Part shown: positions 44,345 through 56,059 of the stretch, one piece after another | Layout of the letters: every line of letters starts with the position of its first letter | Numbering within the stretch: position 1 is the stretch's first letter | Source: Triplophysa rosa | Lineage: Eukaryota; Chordata; Actinopteri; Cypriniformes; Nemacheilidae | Assembly (NCBI RefSeq): GCF_024868665.1 | Contig: NC_079897.1 | Location: forward strand, 7,051,240 to 7,115,239 | DNA length: 64,000 bases | Reading direction: 5' to 3' | Program-made: the position numbers and the translations under genes | The notes under the pieces: generated by a model | Databases searched by the model: none | What the model saw: the letters and a program-made list of their open reading frames with translations, nothing else | What the model was told of the DNA's origin: nothing

Positions 44345-45795
44345 ATAGGTTTCAATTTTTTTTTTCAAACATGACATTCCGTTATGTAACAACGTAGTCC
44401 CTTATTGGACCATTCTCCCGAAAAAGCATGCCCACGCGTCAACCAGCGAGAGCGGGAGAAAGAGATTACATGCACACGTCAACCAGCTAGAGCACGCCCA
44501 TCATTGTGCTGCTGTCGAATGTTCAAATGTGTTTGTTTGTTCACTGCATTTCTGTGAGTAATGTTATATAAATGGTGGATATAACGCTGGAATTGGAGAT
44601 CGTTTGAAACTAATAGAGGGATCAGTCCCAGCGCTAAAAGAAGCCAGACATGAACTGCACGCAGTTAGTGAAACTGAGTCATATGTCTGTGTTCTTTTGG
44701 CAATTGCCGCGTACGTGCATAAAGTAGGCTACACCACATGAACTTATAGTGAATCAACAGTTATGCAGGGATAATGCAATAATGTATTGTGTGCTCGTGC
44801 TGTTGTTCCCCCCTGCACTCCTCCAGGGGCTCGCCTGTTTTTGGAAATAATCGTACAGCTGTGTCTGTCTTTTATAAATGTGATCAAACTAAAGACTCTT
44901 CGAAGATACAAAGTATGCAGTAGGCTACTACTCTATAGGTATTCAAGATTAATATGAGATTGGCAGAAACTGCATGTTACATCCACTTTAAATTGTTTTT
45001 CGGACAGGCACTCTATTTACACAACATGGGAAGTGACAGTACTTTTACTTGGAGGACAGGATACAAAGTGGCAGAGTAGGCATATGACAGACTCATTTAA
45101 TGTTTATGTTCATAAGAATTTGAGTGATGTGTTCACTAAAAAAACTGAGATTATAAGTGAAACCTTTGGTATTTGGAGTATTACAAATTTTTGTTAAATA
45201 GTTATTTTCCCTGCAATGGACTAAAATCATCAGTATGCATTGTCAGATACATTATCCACTTTTCAGGCATGACAGAGTACAGACCAATTCATCATTTCAC
45301 AAACCACCACATTTGTCTTCAGCTGCCACAGGTGAAGGCTTAAGTGAGGGAACCATACGTTTGTGTGTGTGTTCATTTAACCTTCATTTTACCTGATCTA
45401 TTTTTGCAACATTTATCAATAGATTTTTTTATTTGAAACCCCATTAAGGTAGGCATACACTGTGCAATTTCAGCAAGGTTCTCATTAAGTACCAACACTC
45501 ACTGTTCAAGAAATCACATGCAGTGCCATCCCATGCATGGGGCAGGGCCCAGTGCAAGACGAAAGACGCAGGGCCCAGCTTAAGAAACGTAGCACAAAAT
45601 AGACATCTTACCCTGTTTGCTCTTTTTTCTTTTATTCTCTCTCCTGTAGTATCTGATTTTGACTCCATGTCTCATCATCTTATACGTGTCAGTGAAATGC
45701 TGCATTGCTGTGCCTTTCCGATTAACATATTTAAATTCGGTGGACTATACTGGGTGTTTGTAAACAACTTCATTCTCGACGATTTTTTCATTTTT
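44345..45795. other. Unassigned region
   Basis: No gene is recognised. The ORFs present are short and without motifs. Confidence 0.5.
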
Positions 45796-45875
45796 TTTGT
45801 CATACAGGCTTGGAATGCATGAGGGCAAGTAAATGATAAAATAATTTTCATTTTTGAGTGCACTATCCCTTTAAT
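45796..45875. repeat. Palindromic MITE fragment (one arm)
   Basis: CATACAGGCTTGGAATGCAT, AAGTAAATGATAAAAT and GCACTATCCCTTTAA match the right arm of the MITE family at 22754-22886. Confidence 0.6.
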
Positions 45876-46730
45876 AGTGTTGCTTGTAATTAAATCTCCA
45901 AGAACGCTCTTTGCTTTTGCATATAGGATAAATCAACCAGAGGGAACAGAACCAACGGCATAGCACACAAGGGGAAAAACAGCAAATCCCATTTCCGTCA
46001 CTTTTGACAGCAAGCATATGTGTGGCTCACTGCTTCTCTGTCAGCCTGTGGGCAACCAAAATGGATGTACTGGCATGGGCTGGTGGCAAGAGCCAGCAGA
46101 TGATTGATTTAACATTCAGTTAAATAGAGGGTAAATAAACATATTAGGCCATTGGAGCTTGTTTATGCTGATCTGGGGGAGAGACATAGTGTCTGAGACA
46201 GATCTCAATGCCAATGCTGTCCCCCAAGGACAAAGTAAATATGATGTTGATAAGGAAAATGAAGGGGGAAGCTTGGATACTTTGTTGTGGAATAATGAAA
46301 GAGAAGTGTCCCTCTTGTTGCTATGGACTTGTCAGATGAAGGGTTATTATCCTCACGGTCACTTCATTAATCTGTTAGAAAGGTTAACTGCAACAGGAAC
46401 TGAATATTTGTAAGTCCTCGAGTAAACAACAGATCAATATGGCAGCTTCTGCATAATGCTGCCTCACCTCTCTTAATTGACATATCCACGTTGTTCCACT
46501 GCCATGTAGCTCATTAAGGCAGCAATGAAAAAAGTAAGCCAATTAAAAAAAATTGAAGTAGTTGAAATGCACTGCAGATTGCAACAGGTTAAGTGCTGAT
46601 AGAGGGACCCCTGTTTCCAAAAACAGTTATGATGCATGTTAATGATAAATCGTATGTATATGAAGTATGAAAATGCATCAAAATGCAGTCAGACAATGTT
46701 GCAACCTACAATGTTGCAGGTTGGCATACT
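45876..46730. other. Unassigned region
   Basis: No feature is recognised. Confidence 0.5.
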
Positions 46731-47128
46731 GTTGGACTAACTTTACAGTTCAAAACCTTATTGTTTGTTTATAAGGCACTAAATGGTTTGGCCAGTTTAC
46801 AGTTGTCTGTTCCCAGGCCACTTTTCAAATTGGGAGGGAATCGTGCCTTCTCAATTGCTGTCTCAAAGACATGGAACAATTTGTCATTTCAAATCAAATC
46901 AGCACCTACATCTGATGGTTTTTAATCGTTTCTTAAAACTCATCCATTTGTTACTGCATATGGCCATAAGCAGGCATAGTGATTTTACTTTTAATGTGTC
47001 GTGTGTGCACATTTTTGTATGTGTCTTTTTGTCTTGTGTATTTTAACTCAGATTTTTGTATAGCACTTTGGCCAACAGTTATTGTCTTTGAATGTGCTTT
47101 ATAAATAAATCTGACTGACTGACTGACT
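46731..47128 (+). pseudogene. L2-type LINE 3' end with C-terminal ORF2 remnant
   Basis: The plus strand encodes LTLQFKTLLFVYKALNGLAS followed by RAFSIAVSKTWNNLSFQIKS (46783-46900), the conserved C-terminal segment of L2-clade ORF2. A 3' UTR with ATAGCACTTTGG and GTGCTTTATAAATAAA follows, then (TGAC)n at about 47111-47128. The LINE is heavily 5'-truncated. DIRS D lies 19 bp downstream. Confidence 0.7.
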
Positions 47129-47146
47129 AAAGGGTCTTGATGATAA

Positions 47147-47375
47147 AACGTCTTGGTTACGGATGTAACCTCGGTTCCCTGATGGATGGAACAAGACGTT
47201 GTGTCGAACAGACAGAATGGGGTTTGTCTTGAGAACCTATCATCTTCTGAGTATTTAGAAAAGGCCAATGAAAATTGGCAAATGAAATTTGCATGCCGGG
47301 CTCCTCCCCGGATGTCCGAGTATAAGAGGGAAGCCAGCGTGCTCATTCATTCACCTTTGGTCTGAGGAGCCTAAA
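47147..47375 (-). repeat. Copy D 3' inverted terminal repeat
   Basis: It carries the complete module: CCAAT pair at 47264-47279, octamer at 47287-47294 and TATAAG at 47321-47326. It also carries the outer hairpins GGTTACGGATGTAACC and GGTTCCCTGATGG. Confidence 0.8.
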
Positions 47376-47425
47376 GCATCCTCCCCCGACCGCTGGGGTG
47401 GGCGGCCAGTGTTGTGGCATGAGGG

Positions 47426-47530
47426 ACACAACGTCTCGTTCCCTCCATCAGGGAACCGAGGTTACATCCGTAACCAAGACGTTCCCTTTCTGTCGGTCTC
47501 TCGACGTTGTGTCGAACCGACAGAATGGGG
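47426..47530 (-). repeat. Copy D internal complementary region
   Basis: Inverse copies of both termini are fused at GTT 47481-47483. Confidence 0.85.
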
Positions 47531-48254
47531 TTCCTATGGAAAACGCCACAGCACTGAGCCGCGTCACAATCTCTGCGGAGCGACGTTGACTGGCCTGGGC
47601 GAGTCAGACGAACACGCTAACGCGAAATTATGACCCTCCAGTGGAGAGGAAGGGGGACCCAGAGCTTTACACAAAGTTGGGAAGCCCCTGTCACCGGCCG
47701 TCACGGGCGGAGGCCTAGTTCTCTAAATGGCGAGAAGCCGCCCGGCACCGTACGGGCCACTGGGTAAGCATTATTCCCCCCTGGGGGAAAAACGCTGCAG
47801 AGGCCACTACCTACCGTAGGGAGGAATTAGTGGAGACACCACATGGTCTCACCATCAGGGGAGAACTCATTGGAAGAAAGTGCGGACAGGAGTTAACCGC
47901 AAGGTGGGAGTCCACCTGGGGAGGTCATGGGTTGCCAAGGTGGGAAACATTCATGAGGATACATCAGACGGAACAGCCCACGGAGGGGGTGTTACCACGT
48001 CTGGAGCACTAGGTCCGGTTAGAGCTATGTGGGATAACTCAACTGTTCCCCGGCCTAAGGAAACAGGGCTGCTCTGCCCAGCCTGCCCCGAGGAAGGTGC
48101 TAGTGATGGACAAAATGCCTGTTCTTTACCCAGTGGGGGAAGGAGGGGAGGCATAATAGCCGCTGATCCCCCTAAGGAAGGGGGAAGGGCTTTCGCAGGC
48201 ATACTCCCTACCGGCTGCCGGTCCTATGGCATGCCAGGATGCGGGCTGACACCG

Positions 48255-49285
48255 GTTCCGCGCGTAGGTATTAGAACCTCACGGAGTTGTTGGGCATAGC
48301 CCAACCCGCAGCTCTGCAGATGTCTGCTAGAGAGGCGCCCTGAGCCAGTGCCCATGAGGAGTGTGCCTCACTCCCAACGGGCAGGGGCGAATTGAGATCG
48401 GTATGCCCTAACGAGGGCATCCACGATCCAGTGCGCCAGCCTCTGTTTGGAGACAGCCCGCCCTTCTGCTGACCTCCGAAACAGACAAAGAGCTGCTCAG
48501 AGCTTCTGGGCTCTGCGTGCGGTCCAAGTAGAGGTGCAGTGCGCGTACTGGACACAACACGGAAAGGTTGGGTCTTCCTCCCCGGTGGGGATCACCTGCA
48601 GGTTCACCACCTGGTCTCTCAGAAGAGTGGTGGGAACTTTGAGCACGTAGCCGGTGCAGGGTCTCAAGATAACGTGAGAATCCCGGCCCCGAGTTCTAGG
48701 CAATCTGTGGACACGGAGGGTGCTAGCAGATCCCCTACCCTCTTGGAGGTGAGCGCCATCAGGAAAGCCGTCTTTATCAAGACTGAGAAAGAGCGGCAAC
48801 CCCGAGAGGCTTGAAGGGGGCGGGGCCTCTTGAGGCCCGCCACCTAGGTCGCAAGAGGATACAGAGCGAAGATAAGGTGGTCAACCTCTCGCGCCCATTA
48901 GGAACCTAATGACCAGGTCGTGCTGTCCCAGAGGCTACCCAGCACTTGGGTCATGATGAGCGGCCGTAGCGGCTACATACATTCCCAGTGTGGAGGGGGA
49001 GAGGTTACTCCCCAGTCTCTCTTGAGGAAGGGACAGCTCGTACCCGACCGAGCAACTCCGTGGGTCGTCTCGCCGAGAAGAGCACCAGGACAAGAAGAGG
49101 CGCCACCTATGGGCGTATTGCCGCCCAATGGCCGAAGCACCAGCACGTGCTTGCCCTGCACGATAGGTAGTAACCTCCTCAATGCAAGTAGCACAACCAA
49201 CAACTCTAGGCAGTTGAAATGCCAATGCAGGCGGGGGCCCGTCCACCGCCCCGACACTGCGTGCCCGTTGCACACGGCACCCCAA
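48255..49285 (-). pseudogene. DIRS tyrosine recombinase remnant, copy D
   Basis: The N-terminal domain is readable (YAHRWRLFLSWCSSRRDDPR, LGSNLSPSTLGMYVAATAAH) but is fused upstream to RNase H sequence by a deletion near 49130. The mid-region is at 48497-48799. Toward the end, GSEAHSSWALAQGASLADIC shows that the six residues containing the box II arginine are missing. The reading frame then stops exactly at the catalytic tyrosine position (TAA, 48271-48273). Both changes are shared with A and E. Confidence 0.8.
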
Positions 49286-50990
49286 CCCTACAGGGAGGCA
49301 TCCCTAAGGGACCCCTGTCTGCAAGAAGGTCATGGGAGACCAGGGGGTTAGGGTGTGTTGGCAGAAAAGCGTGATGACCATATGCCTGCTGCCGGTATGC
49401 CACGCTCTCCAAGGAACTTGACTCTGTAGCCAGTGTTGAAGCGGTCGTATGTGCATCGACCCGAGGGGGACCACCCCCGCCGAGGATGCCATGTATCCCA
49501 GGAGCCTCTGAAATGTTTCAGGGGGACTGCTGACTGCCTGAGAGTTTCAGGCAGTTCAACACTGATCGGGCGCGCACTGTAGTCAGTCGTACTGCCTCTG
49601 GGAGGCCACGCGGGCTTCCTCGTCGCGGGTCTCGCGCTCCCCGTGGGGTGTCGAGTCGAGTTTCATATCGAGATAAAAGGACGCTCTGCACCGGGAAGAG
49701 CTTGCTCTTCTCAGTTGACCTGTAGCCCCACCGATCTAGGTCCCGGAGCACCAGGTCCCTGTGTGTACACGACAGATCTCGAGAGTGCGCCAAGCTGAGC
49801 CAGTCGTCGAGATAGTTTAGTACCCGCACACCTCCTTCCCTAAGGGGAAGGAAGACGACTTCCACGACCTTCGTAAAGACTCGTGGAGACAGGGACAGAC
49901 CGAAGGGGAGGACCCTGTGCTGATATGCCTGTCCCTCGAACGCGAACCGTAGGAACGGCCGATGTCGAGGGAGGATCGAGACATGAAGTACGTGTCCTTC
50001 AGGTCGACTGCCATGAACCGGTGCTGACACCTGACGGACGTCAGGATGCGCTTCTGCGTGATCAACCTGAAAGGCAGCTATTGAGTAGGTGCCTGTTCAG
50101 AACACACAGACCCAAGATAGGGCGCAACCCCCCACCTTTCTTGGGGACAATGAAATACAGGCTGTAAAACCCGTTGAACATCTCGGCTGGTGAGACAGGC
50201 TCGATCACTCCCTTCACCAGAAGGGTGGCGACCTCGGCCCGAAGTACGGGAAAATCCTAGCCTCTGACTGAGGTATAACGGATGCCCTGAAACTTGGCGG
50301 GCGTGAGGCGACTGGATCGCCTTCCCTAGCCAGCCTGACAGTCTGGGAATCCGGACAGGCTCCCAGAATGATACAGGGGGACTAAAGGTACAATCTTTTT
50401 CATCGTCCCCCCGGGGGGTGGTTCGATGGCTAGCAGTACGGATTCCTTGCCGGGGGAGGTCCCCTGGGGAGGAGATAGGCTCAGCTGTTTTTCCTGCCTG
50501 GCGACTGAGCAGCTCAACGCACTGTCTGACTGAGAGTGCTGAGGGCTGGTGTTTATACTCGACATTGAGCTTCGCCATGACGCAACGTCGAGTTTGCCGT
50601 TCACCGTCGTGCAGAGGGTGGGAGCGGCTGTGATAACACAGAGAGAGAGGAAACTCTCTTTTTGAGAGTAAGTGGGCGCTAGCCCCCCGGAGGGGGCCAG
50701 CAGATGGAGAGACGGGGCAGGATCCGTCCCTATCCGACTTCCCAGCGATGTGGCTAGTGTCGGGCCCAATGGTAGCCTCGATCCCCCTGAGGTGTTCCCA
50801 TGACGGCCGCTTCGCCGCGGCTGCTGATGGGCCGATGGTCTCCTCTTCGCTGTCTCCTCCAGGGGGGGCCGCCTGAGTGGGTGGCGCCAGAGCTGGAGGG
50901 CGTCGAAGAGGACCAGGGCTGCTGGAAAGCAGACAGTGCACGGGACTCGATGGCCGAGGCGAGGTCTCGTGCCCCCCGACGGGCGAGGGG
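49160..50990 (-). pseudogene. DIRS RT/RNase H remnant, copy D
   Basis: The RT is partly open at 49518-50030 and retains FGLSLSPRVFTKVVEVV and VLNYLDDWLSLA, so the YLDD box is intact, unlike A and E. A roughly 60-bp GC-rich insert at about 49591-49651 interrupts the RT/RNase H junction. The RNase H C-terminus and methyltransferase-like tail are deleted. Confidence 0.8.
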
Positions 50991-52110
50991 TGAGGGGGGC
51001 CGCTGCGGCTCGACAGTAACACCAACCAGCCCCCCCTTGCGAGACGGGTGCGTCGAGAAAGCGGACCTTCTCGGCGTTACTCATCTGCGCAAGGATCGGC
51101 CAGAGGAGTTTCTCATGGACCACAAGTGTGGACATCGTCCGACCCAGGGCCCGCAAGGTCACCTTGGTCGCCAGTAGAGCGAGGTCGGTGGCGGCGTGGA
51201 GTTCCTGCATAAGCGCTGGGTCAGTCTTACCCCCGTGGAGCTCTCTCAATGCCCTGGCCTGGCAGGAGCCATAGCGTGGAGAGAGGAGGCAGCTATGTCC
51301 GCCGCAATGTAAGCTCTCGACACCAGAGATGCCGAGACCCCACATGCTTTGGACGGGAGTCTAGGTCGAGCCCTCCCCAGGTGGCCGCCGCCTATGGGCA
51401 CGAGTGCACCGTGGCGGCACCACCTTTGGGACATCAACGTATCCTCTAGCTGTCTCAACCTCGAGGGAAGAGAGGGTGACAGAACTTTGTTTGACGTGAA
51501 ACGTGCCGGAAAGGGGGTGTTCCAGGTAAACACGGCACTGGGGGCGGCAGTGCTACTGCAACCCAACACTCACGGCGGCCCGGGAAAGCATGGCTGACAT
51601 TTTGACGTCCGCTTCTTCCTGGGCTCGACCACCCGAGGGAGGGAGCCCGAGGAATCGTCGGAGTCAAATGGCAATACGTCACCCCCCGATGCTGCAAGAG
51701 ACATCTCATCATCACGCTTCGTGTCCAAATACGTGATTGAGGAATAAGACGGCGGACCGTCTCCTGGGGAACGGTCAGACGAGCGAGACGAGGTGTGAAC
51801 GGTCCGTGAGCCAGTGGCTGGCGGATTATCTCTCACAGTAATCCTCATATCACCCTCGCTGCTTGCCGTAGCGGATGGCAGGGCCGTAGTCCTGCCGCCA
51901 CGGAACGGGGAGCAAACGAGGTGGTGGCTGAGTCCCGTGGGAACACAGCCACCCATGACGCAACGTCTGCCCCAGCGTACTGAAAGCAGGCATCGTGTCC
52001 GTCCCCCTCCTCGATGAGTGTGTTGCACCCATGAGAACAGCGGGACATGCCACGCTGGAGAAATTTGCTCTTTTAGAAAGGAAATTTGCTCGAACACCTC
52101 CGGAACTGCC
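50830..52110 (-). pseudogene. DIRS gag-like remnant, copy D
   Basis: The core QARALRELHGGKTDPAL and ALGRTMSTLVVHEKLLWP lies at about 51100-51270. Upstream on the element, SRCSHGCNTLIEEGDGHDAC near 51990-52048 shows the Cys/His cluster of a probable zinc finger. A GC-rich insert with a deletion replaces the 3' arm of the gag stem at about 50945-51008. Confidence 0.75.
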
Positions 52111-52254
52111 GAGACGCCCAGGGGAGAGTCACTGCAGGAAGGGACCGTCCGCTGTCCGCATCGTAGATTCCAGCAGAAAAAGGATCACCAAAGATTGTAG
52201 AGAAGCTCATCAGATGCGTAGGCTCTGAAGAACAAAAGGTGAATGAATGAATGA

Positions 52255-52385
52255 ATGAGCAATTGGCAAATTTCATTCGCCAATTTTCATTGGCCTTTTC
52301 TAAATACTCAGAAGATGATAGGTTCTCAAGACAAACCCCATTCTGTCGGTTCGACACAACGTCGAGAGACCGACAGAAAGGGAAC
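52255..52385 (-). repeat. Copy D 5' ITR remnant
   Basis: The outer hairpin and CCAAT pair remain, but the stretch with octamer and TATA is deleted, leaving GAGCAATTGGCAAATTTC. D should therefore lack its own 5' promoter. Confidence 0.75.
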
Positions 52386-53221
52386 TGTACCTTCACAAAC
52401 AAAACCCTGAGACTTGGCGGTTCTACTTCTACGAGGATGTATTTTCTAGTACAACTACCGTACTACGGGGTCGACTACACGTTTCTGCAGGAGAAAATGA
52501 TTAGTCGAGAAAGGTCAAGTATCGTCCAATCACACAAGGCCAAAAAGATTAATACAATATTAATACGCTATCAACAAAAGTGGGAGTGTTCAGGGTGCAG
52601 CTTTCTGGACAACCTAATTGCCAGTCAGAGAGCAGTCTCCGGTCACCTGCTTGCCAAAGGTTTACGACTTACGAGCCTCAATTTACAACATTATTGTAGG
52701 TGTGTTCTACTTCGCGCAGCACTGTGCAGGTCAATCAGCAAGATTTGCGCTTGCAGGCAAAGTTAAATAAAGGAGCCTGCCTGCTGCTTCCCATAGTGAC
52801 GGTCGCATTGTGTTTGCCTTTTTAAATGGCAGATGAAAATATTTTTTTCATTTCATTAAATGTCACAGTCTTCCATATCATGATTACATTAACAGTTTTA
52901 GCAGTTAGTAATAATTAGTAATATTGGAACTGAAGGCGTGACATGAAACACACGCCATAGTTTTCATAAGTGAGTCTTACCAATCATGGACAGCTGTGGC
53001 GTCATACGAGTTTTGTGCAGTTGGGACACTTTGTGAAATGTAAATCAAAACAGAATGCAATGTTTTGCTAATCTCATACACTCATGCTATATTTTGTGCA
53101 CAATATAACAGGAAATCATATCGATGAATGTTTAAACTGGGGAAATGTACCATTTTAAGCATTTCATTGGCTAACAACAGGGGATATACAGCCCAGCTGT
53201 GTTTCTTATTAAATGATGTTT
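52386..53221. other. Unassigned AT-rich spacer
   Basis: No gene or repeat structure is recognised. Confidence 0.5.
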
Positions 53222-53388
53222 AATTAACAAAGTTCGGGAGGAGCCGGAGCATATAATCTGCACGGCTGGTCTACTATCAGCAATCACCGCATCTACACAA
53301 TCAGCCCTAGCGAGCTTGCTTATAAATAGGGAAACCATCTTACCTGCTCTATCTCTTAAGATTAAGCATCAACGTTCAGTTCGACGCT

Positions 53389-54110
53389 ATGTCCGAGACC
53401 CCCGTCATCAACGACTTATATGCCAACAGCAATCATTCCAGCTCAGGCTTGTAATCATTAATCGATTCCCCAGCTTCATCACGGGGCCGCCAGCTCCGCC
53501 GTTCTAAACCTCGAAAGGCTAAATCCAGAGGTGGCACTTCATCACTTGGCCCAAAGAGACGTCCACCTCCTTCTCCGGCTTCTTCATACACCTCTACTCG
53601 CAACACGATCCCCGCCATCCAGAAATGGACTGTCCAGGGCCTACGACTGGCTCTTTCCAACGCGGACGTCCAATTCCACAGGCGGATGACCAAGGCGGAG
53701 CTTTACTGCCTCTACGCCTCTTCCCTGGCGGATACCGCCTCACCGAAGTCCGCTCCGCAAAAAACCACCAACAAGCCGGGCACGGCTTGTGGTTCTCCTT
53801 ATTCCCGGCCCGGGCAATCCACCTCCACAGCTCGTCGTGGCCGCACGCTGGCAAGCCGGCACAGCAGGATTTCGGCGAGCACGGGTACCGCCACGGCTTT
53901 CCCGGACGTCATGAACCCATTGATCGAGAGCTTCCAGCAACTCATCCCTCTCGCCGTAGGCCAGCTTCATCCTCCAGCCAACAACCCACCAGCAGTCAAC
54001 ACTGAGGGTCACCCACGAAACATTAGCTCACCAGCACCTGGAGCTCCGGTGCTTTCTCACCCATTCCCCGCCCCTGGCTCTTGCCCCACGGCGCCTCCGT
54101 CGACCACTAG
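53389..54110 (+). pseudogene. Ngaro gag-like protein, one stop
   Basis: The frame starts at ATG 53389 (MSETPVINDLYANSN), has TAA at 53452 and is then open. The sequence is basic and Ser/Pro-rich at first, then IQKWTVQGLRLALSNADVQF and RMTKAELYCLYAS, which resembles a SAP-type helix-turn-helix DNA-binding motif (an inference). The rest is low-complexity, with SPYSRPGQSTS-like stretches. The frame continues into the RT remnant without a break because most of RT has been deleted. Confidence 0.65.
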
Positions 54111-54939
54111 CGCGAGGCTGCTTCAGCTAGCGATGCAGTTCCCCTCGCCCACGTCCATCGAATTTCTCGGAATTAAATTAGACTCGCTTAAATTCCAGGC
54201 TTCTCTGCCAAAAGAGAAAATTGACAGAACGATCGTGATCGCTTCCGCCCTATTAGCTAATCCCCGCTGCTCCAAACGCGAGCTCCTGTCTGTTCTCGGC
54301 CATCTGAATTTCGTGATGAGAATAATCCCGCAAGGCCGCCCGTTCGTTTCACACCTACTTTCTCTCATGTCCTCCGCACACGCCCCTGCCTTGACGAGCT
54401 GAGCTTATGGATAAAATTCCTCAGACAATGGAACGGCTTGTCATTTTTCTACAGTGACATGGCCTCCTCCCCCGCCGATTTTCACCTGTTCACAGACGCC
54501 GCCCCTTCCATCAGTTTCGGAGGCTTTTACCAAGGCTGTTGGTTTGCATCCACTTGCCCCCCCCCAGCTCTTAGAGATTCCGCAGGCTTTAGCATCTTCA
54601 GCACTTTTCGAGCTGTATCCACTGGTTGTCGCAGCATCCCTATGGGGAAAAGAGTGGTCGACTTCCAGTATAATCGTACATTGTGATAACGAGGCAACTG
54701 TTCATTGTATTAACAAAGGCCGCTCCCACTCCCCTGCCTTAATGCCGTTCCTCAGACGCCTCATCTGTATCTCAGCCTGTGACCAGTTCATTCTAACTGC
54801 CAAACACATTCCTGGATCAAAAAATCAGATTGCTGACGCCCTTTCTCGTTTTGCCTTCCAGAAGTTCAGGCTGCTGGCGCCCGAAGCAGATCCCTTGCCA
54901 ACACCGGTACCTCCCTATTCGGAGCTGATATTCCGGTAA
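54111..54939 (+). pseudogene. Ngaro RT C-terminus and RNase H remnant
   Basis: After gag the frame enters SIEFLGIKLDSLKFQASLPK and KRELLSVLGHLNFVMRIIPQ, the RT thumb/connection. Fingers and palm, including the catalytic aspartates, are missing, a deletion near 54110. RNase H has its D in FHLFTDAAPSISFGG, E in LFELYPLVVAA, D in HCDNEATVHCINKG, and HIPGSKNQIADALSRF. A frameshift separates the first of these from the rest at a run of nine C (54557-54565). Confidence 0.8.
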
Positions 54940-54941
54940 AC

Positions 54942-55943
54942 CACCCCCTAAAAACCCTCCTCGATGCCTCTCTAAACTCCATCACCCAAGCCGTCTCCCT
55001 TAGGACCCTCCAATCTTATCTCACTGCATGGAAAAGCTTCAAGTCTTTTCACCAGGCGTTCAACATTCCCTTTCCCGATTTTTCTGTCCTCACCATCACC
55101 TCCTACATCTCCTTCCTAAACTCTTCAAAGAACCTCCAAGCCAGCTCAATTAAAACTTACATGAGTGGAGTCCAGTTCTTCCACAAGCTCATATTCAACT
55201 CTCCATCTGCAGCCATAGCCAGCTCCCAAACTTCTATGCTCATCAAGCGCATTCAAAGAATCCAGCCCGCTCGCCAAGACGCCAGGCAACCTATAACCTT
55301 GGATATACTGACCAGATGCATTTCTACCCTCCGTAAAGGGTATCACTCCAAGCATGTCGATCGCACACTCGACACCATGTTTATCCTAGCATTCTTCGGC
55401 TTTCTAAGATGTTCGGAAATTTCTACCACATCCATCTTTAACCCTCTAATCCACCCAACGGTATCGGACCTGTCAGTACTCGATTCAGAGACGATATCAT
55501 TCTCAATTAAACAAAGCAAGACGGACCAAACCAGGAGAGGACATTTCATCTACATATTCAACCTCCAGTCACCAATTCAACCTTATCAGACCCTCCTAGC
55601 CTACCTTCACTTCAGGAAATCCCAAACCAAAACCACAGTGGATCCTCTCTTTGTCAACGAATCCAACCGCCCAGCTACACGCTTCTGGTTCCAAAAGCAC
55701 CTCAAAGCCGTCCTGCTCCTGTCCGGCATCCCCGCAGACCACTTTTGCAGCCACTCCTTCCGCATAGGCGCAGCAACCACAGCCGCCCAAAAAGGCCTCT
55801 CGCAGTCTCAAATTCAAGCACTAGGGCACTGGACATCGGAAGCTTTCAAGAGCTACATCAGGTCAGATCGTTCCATCATCAAAGAATCCATCCTTCACCT
55901 GCACGGGCTCGAACCTCCACCACTTCGGCCTTCATCTCCCTAG
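54942..55943 (+). CDS. Ngaro tyrosine recombinase, intact
   Basis: About 333 codons are open (first internal ATG at 55161), and the frame also extends upstream into the RNase H end. The N-terminal core-binding domain is visible as LRTLQSYLTAWKSFKSFHQ and ITSYISFLNSSKNLQASSIK. Catalytic positions are present: R in FFGFLRCSEIS, K in SIKQSKTDQTRRG, HxxR in CSHSFRIGAATTAAQ, the H/W position in ALGHWTSEAF and Y in FKSYIR. Lack of an upstream ATG suggests expression as part of a pol fusion or by frameshift. It is the most complete recombinase in the window. It would excise and integrate circular DNA without target duplication. Confidence 0.88.
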   Translation, partial: HPLKTLLDASLNSITQAVSLRTLQSYLTAWKSFKSFHQAFNIPFPDFSVLTITSYISFLNSSKNLQASSIKTYMSGVQFFHKLIFNSPSAAIASSQTSMLIKRIQRIQPARQDARQPITLDILTRCISTLRKGYHSKHVDRTLDTMFILAFFGFLRCSEISTTSIFNPLIHPTVSDLSVLDSETISFSIKQSKTDQTRRGHFIYIFNLQSPIQPYQTLLAYLHFRKSQTKTTVDPLFVNESNRPATRFWFQKHLKAVLLLSGIPADHFCSHSFRIGAATTAAQKGLSQSQIQALGHWTSEAFKSYIRSDRSIIKESILHLHGLEPPPLRPSSP

Positions 55944-56059
55944 CGGGAGACCTCACCACCACAGCAACCACCTCAGCAATCACCAGGGATTTCATTCAAG
56001 ACCCGTTGCTTCAGACCGCGCCCGCAGGGGCCAGCGCCCACGTCTCGGGCTCTGCCGCA

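Larger units (their letters stand above)
47147..52385 (-). mobile_element. DIRS retrotransposon copy D
   Basis: A 5.2-kb copy runs between AAC at 47147-47149 and AAC at 52383-52385. It has an ICR (47426-47530), all three ORF remnants and both terminal hairpins. Internal deletions distinguish it. The RNase H region is joined directly to the recombinase N-terminus near 49130, and the 5' ITR has lost its octamer and TATA. It carries GC-rich inserts at the same two sites as copy E. Confidence 0.9.
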
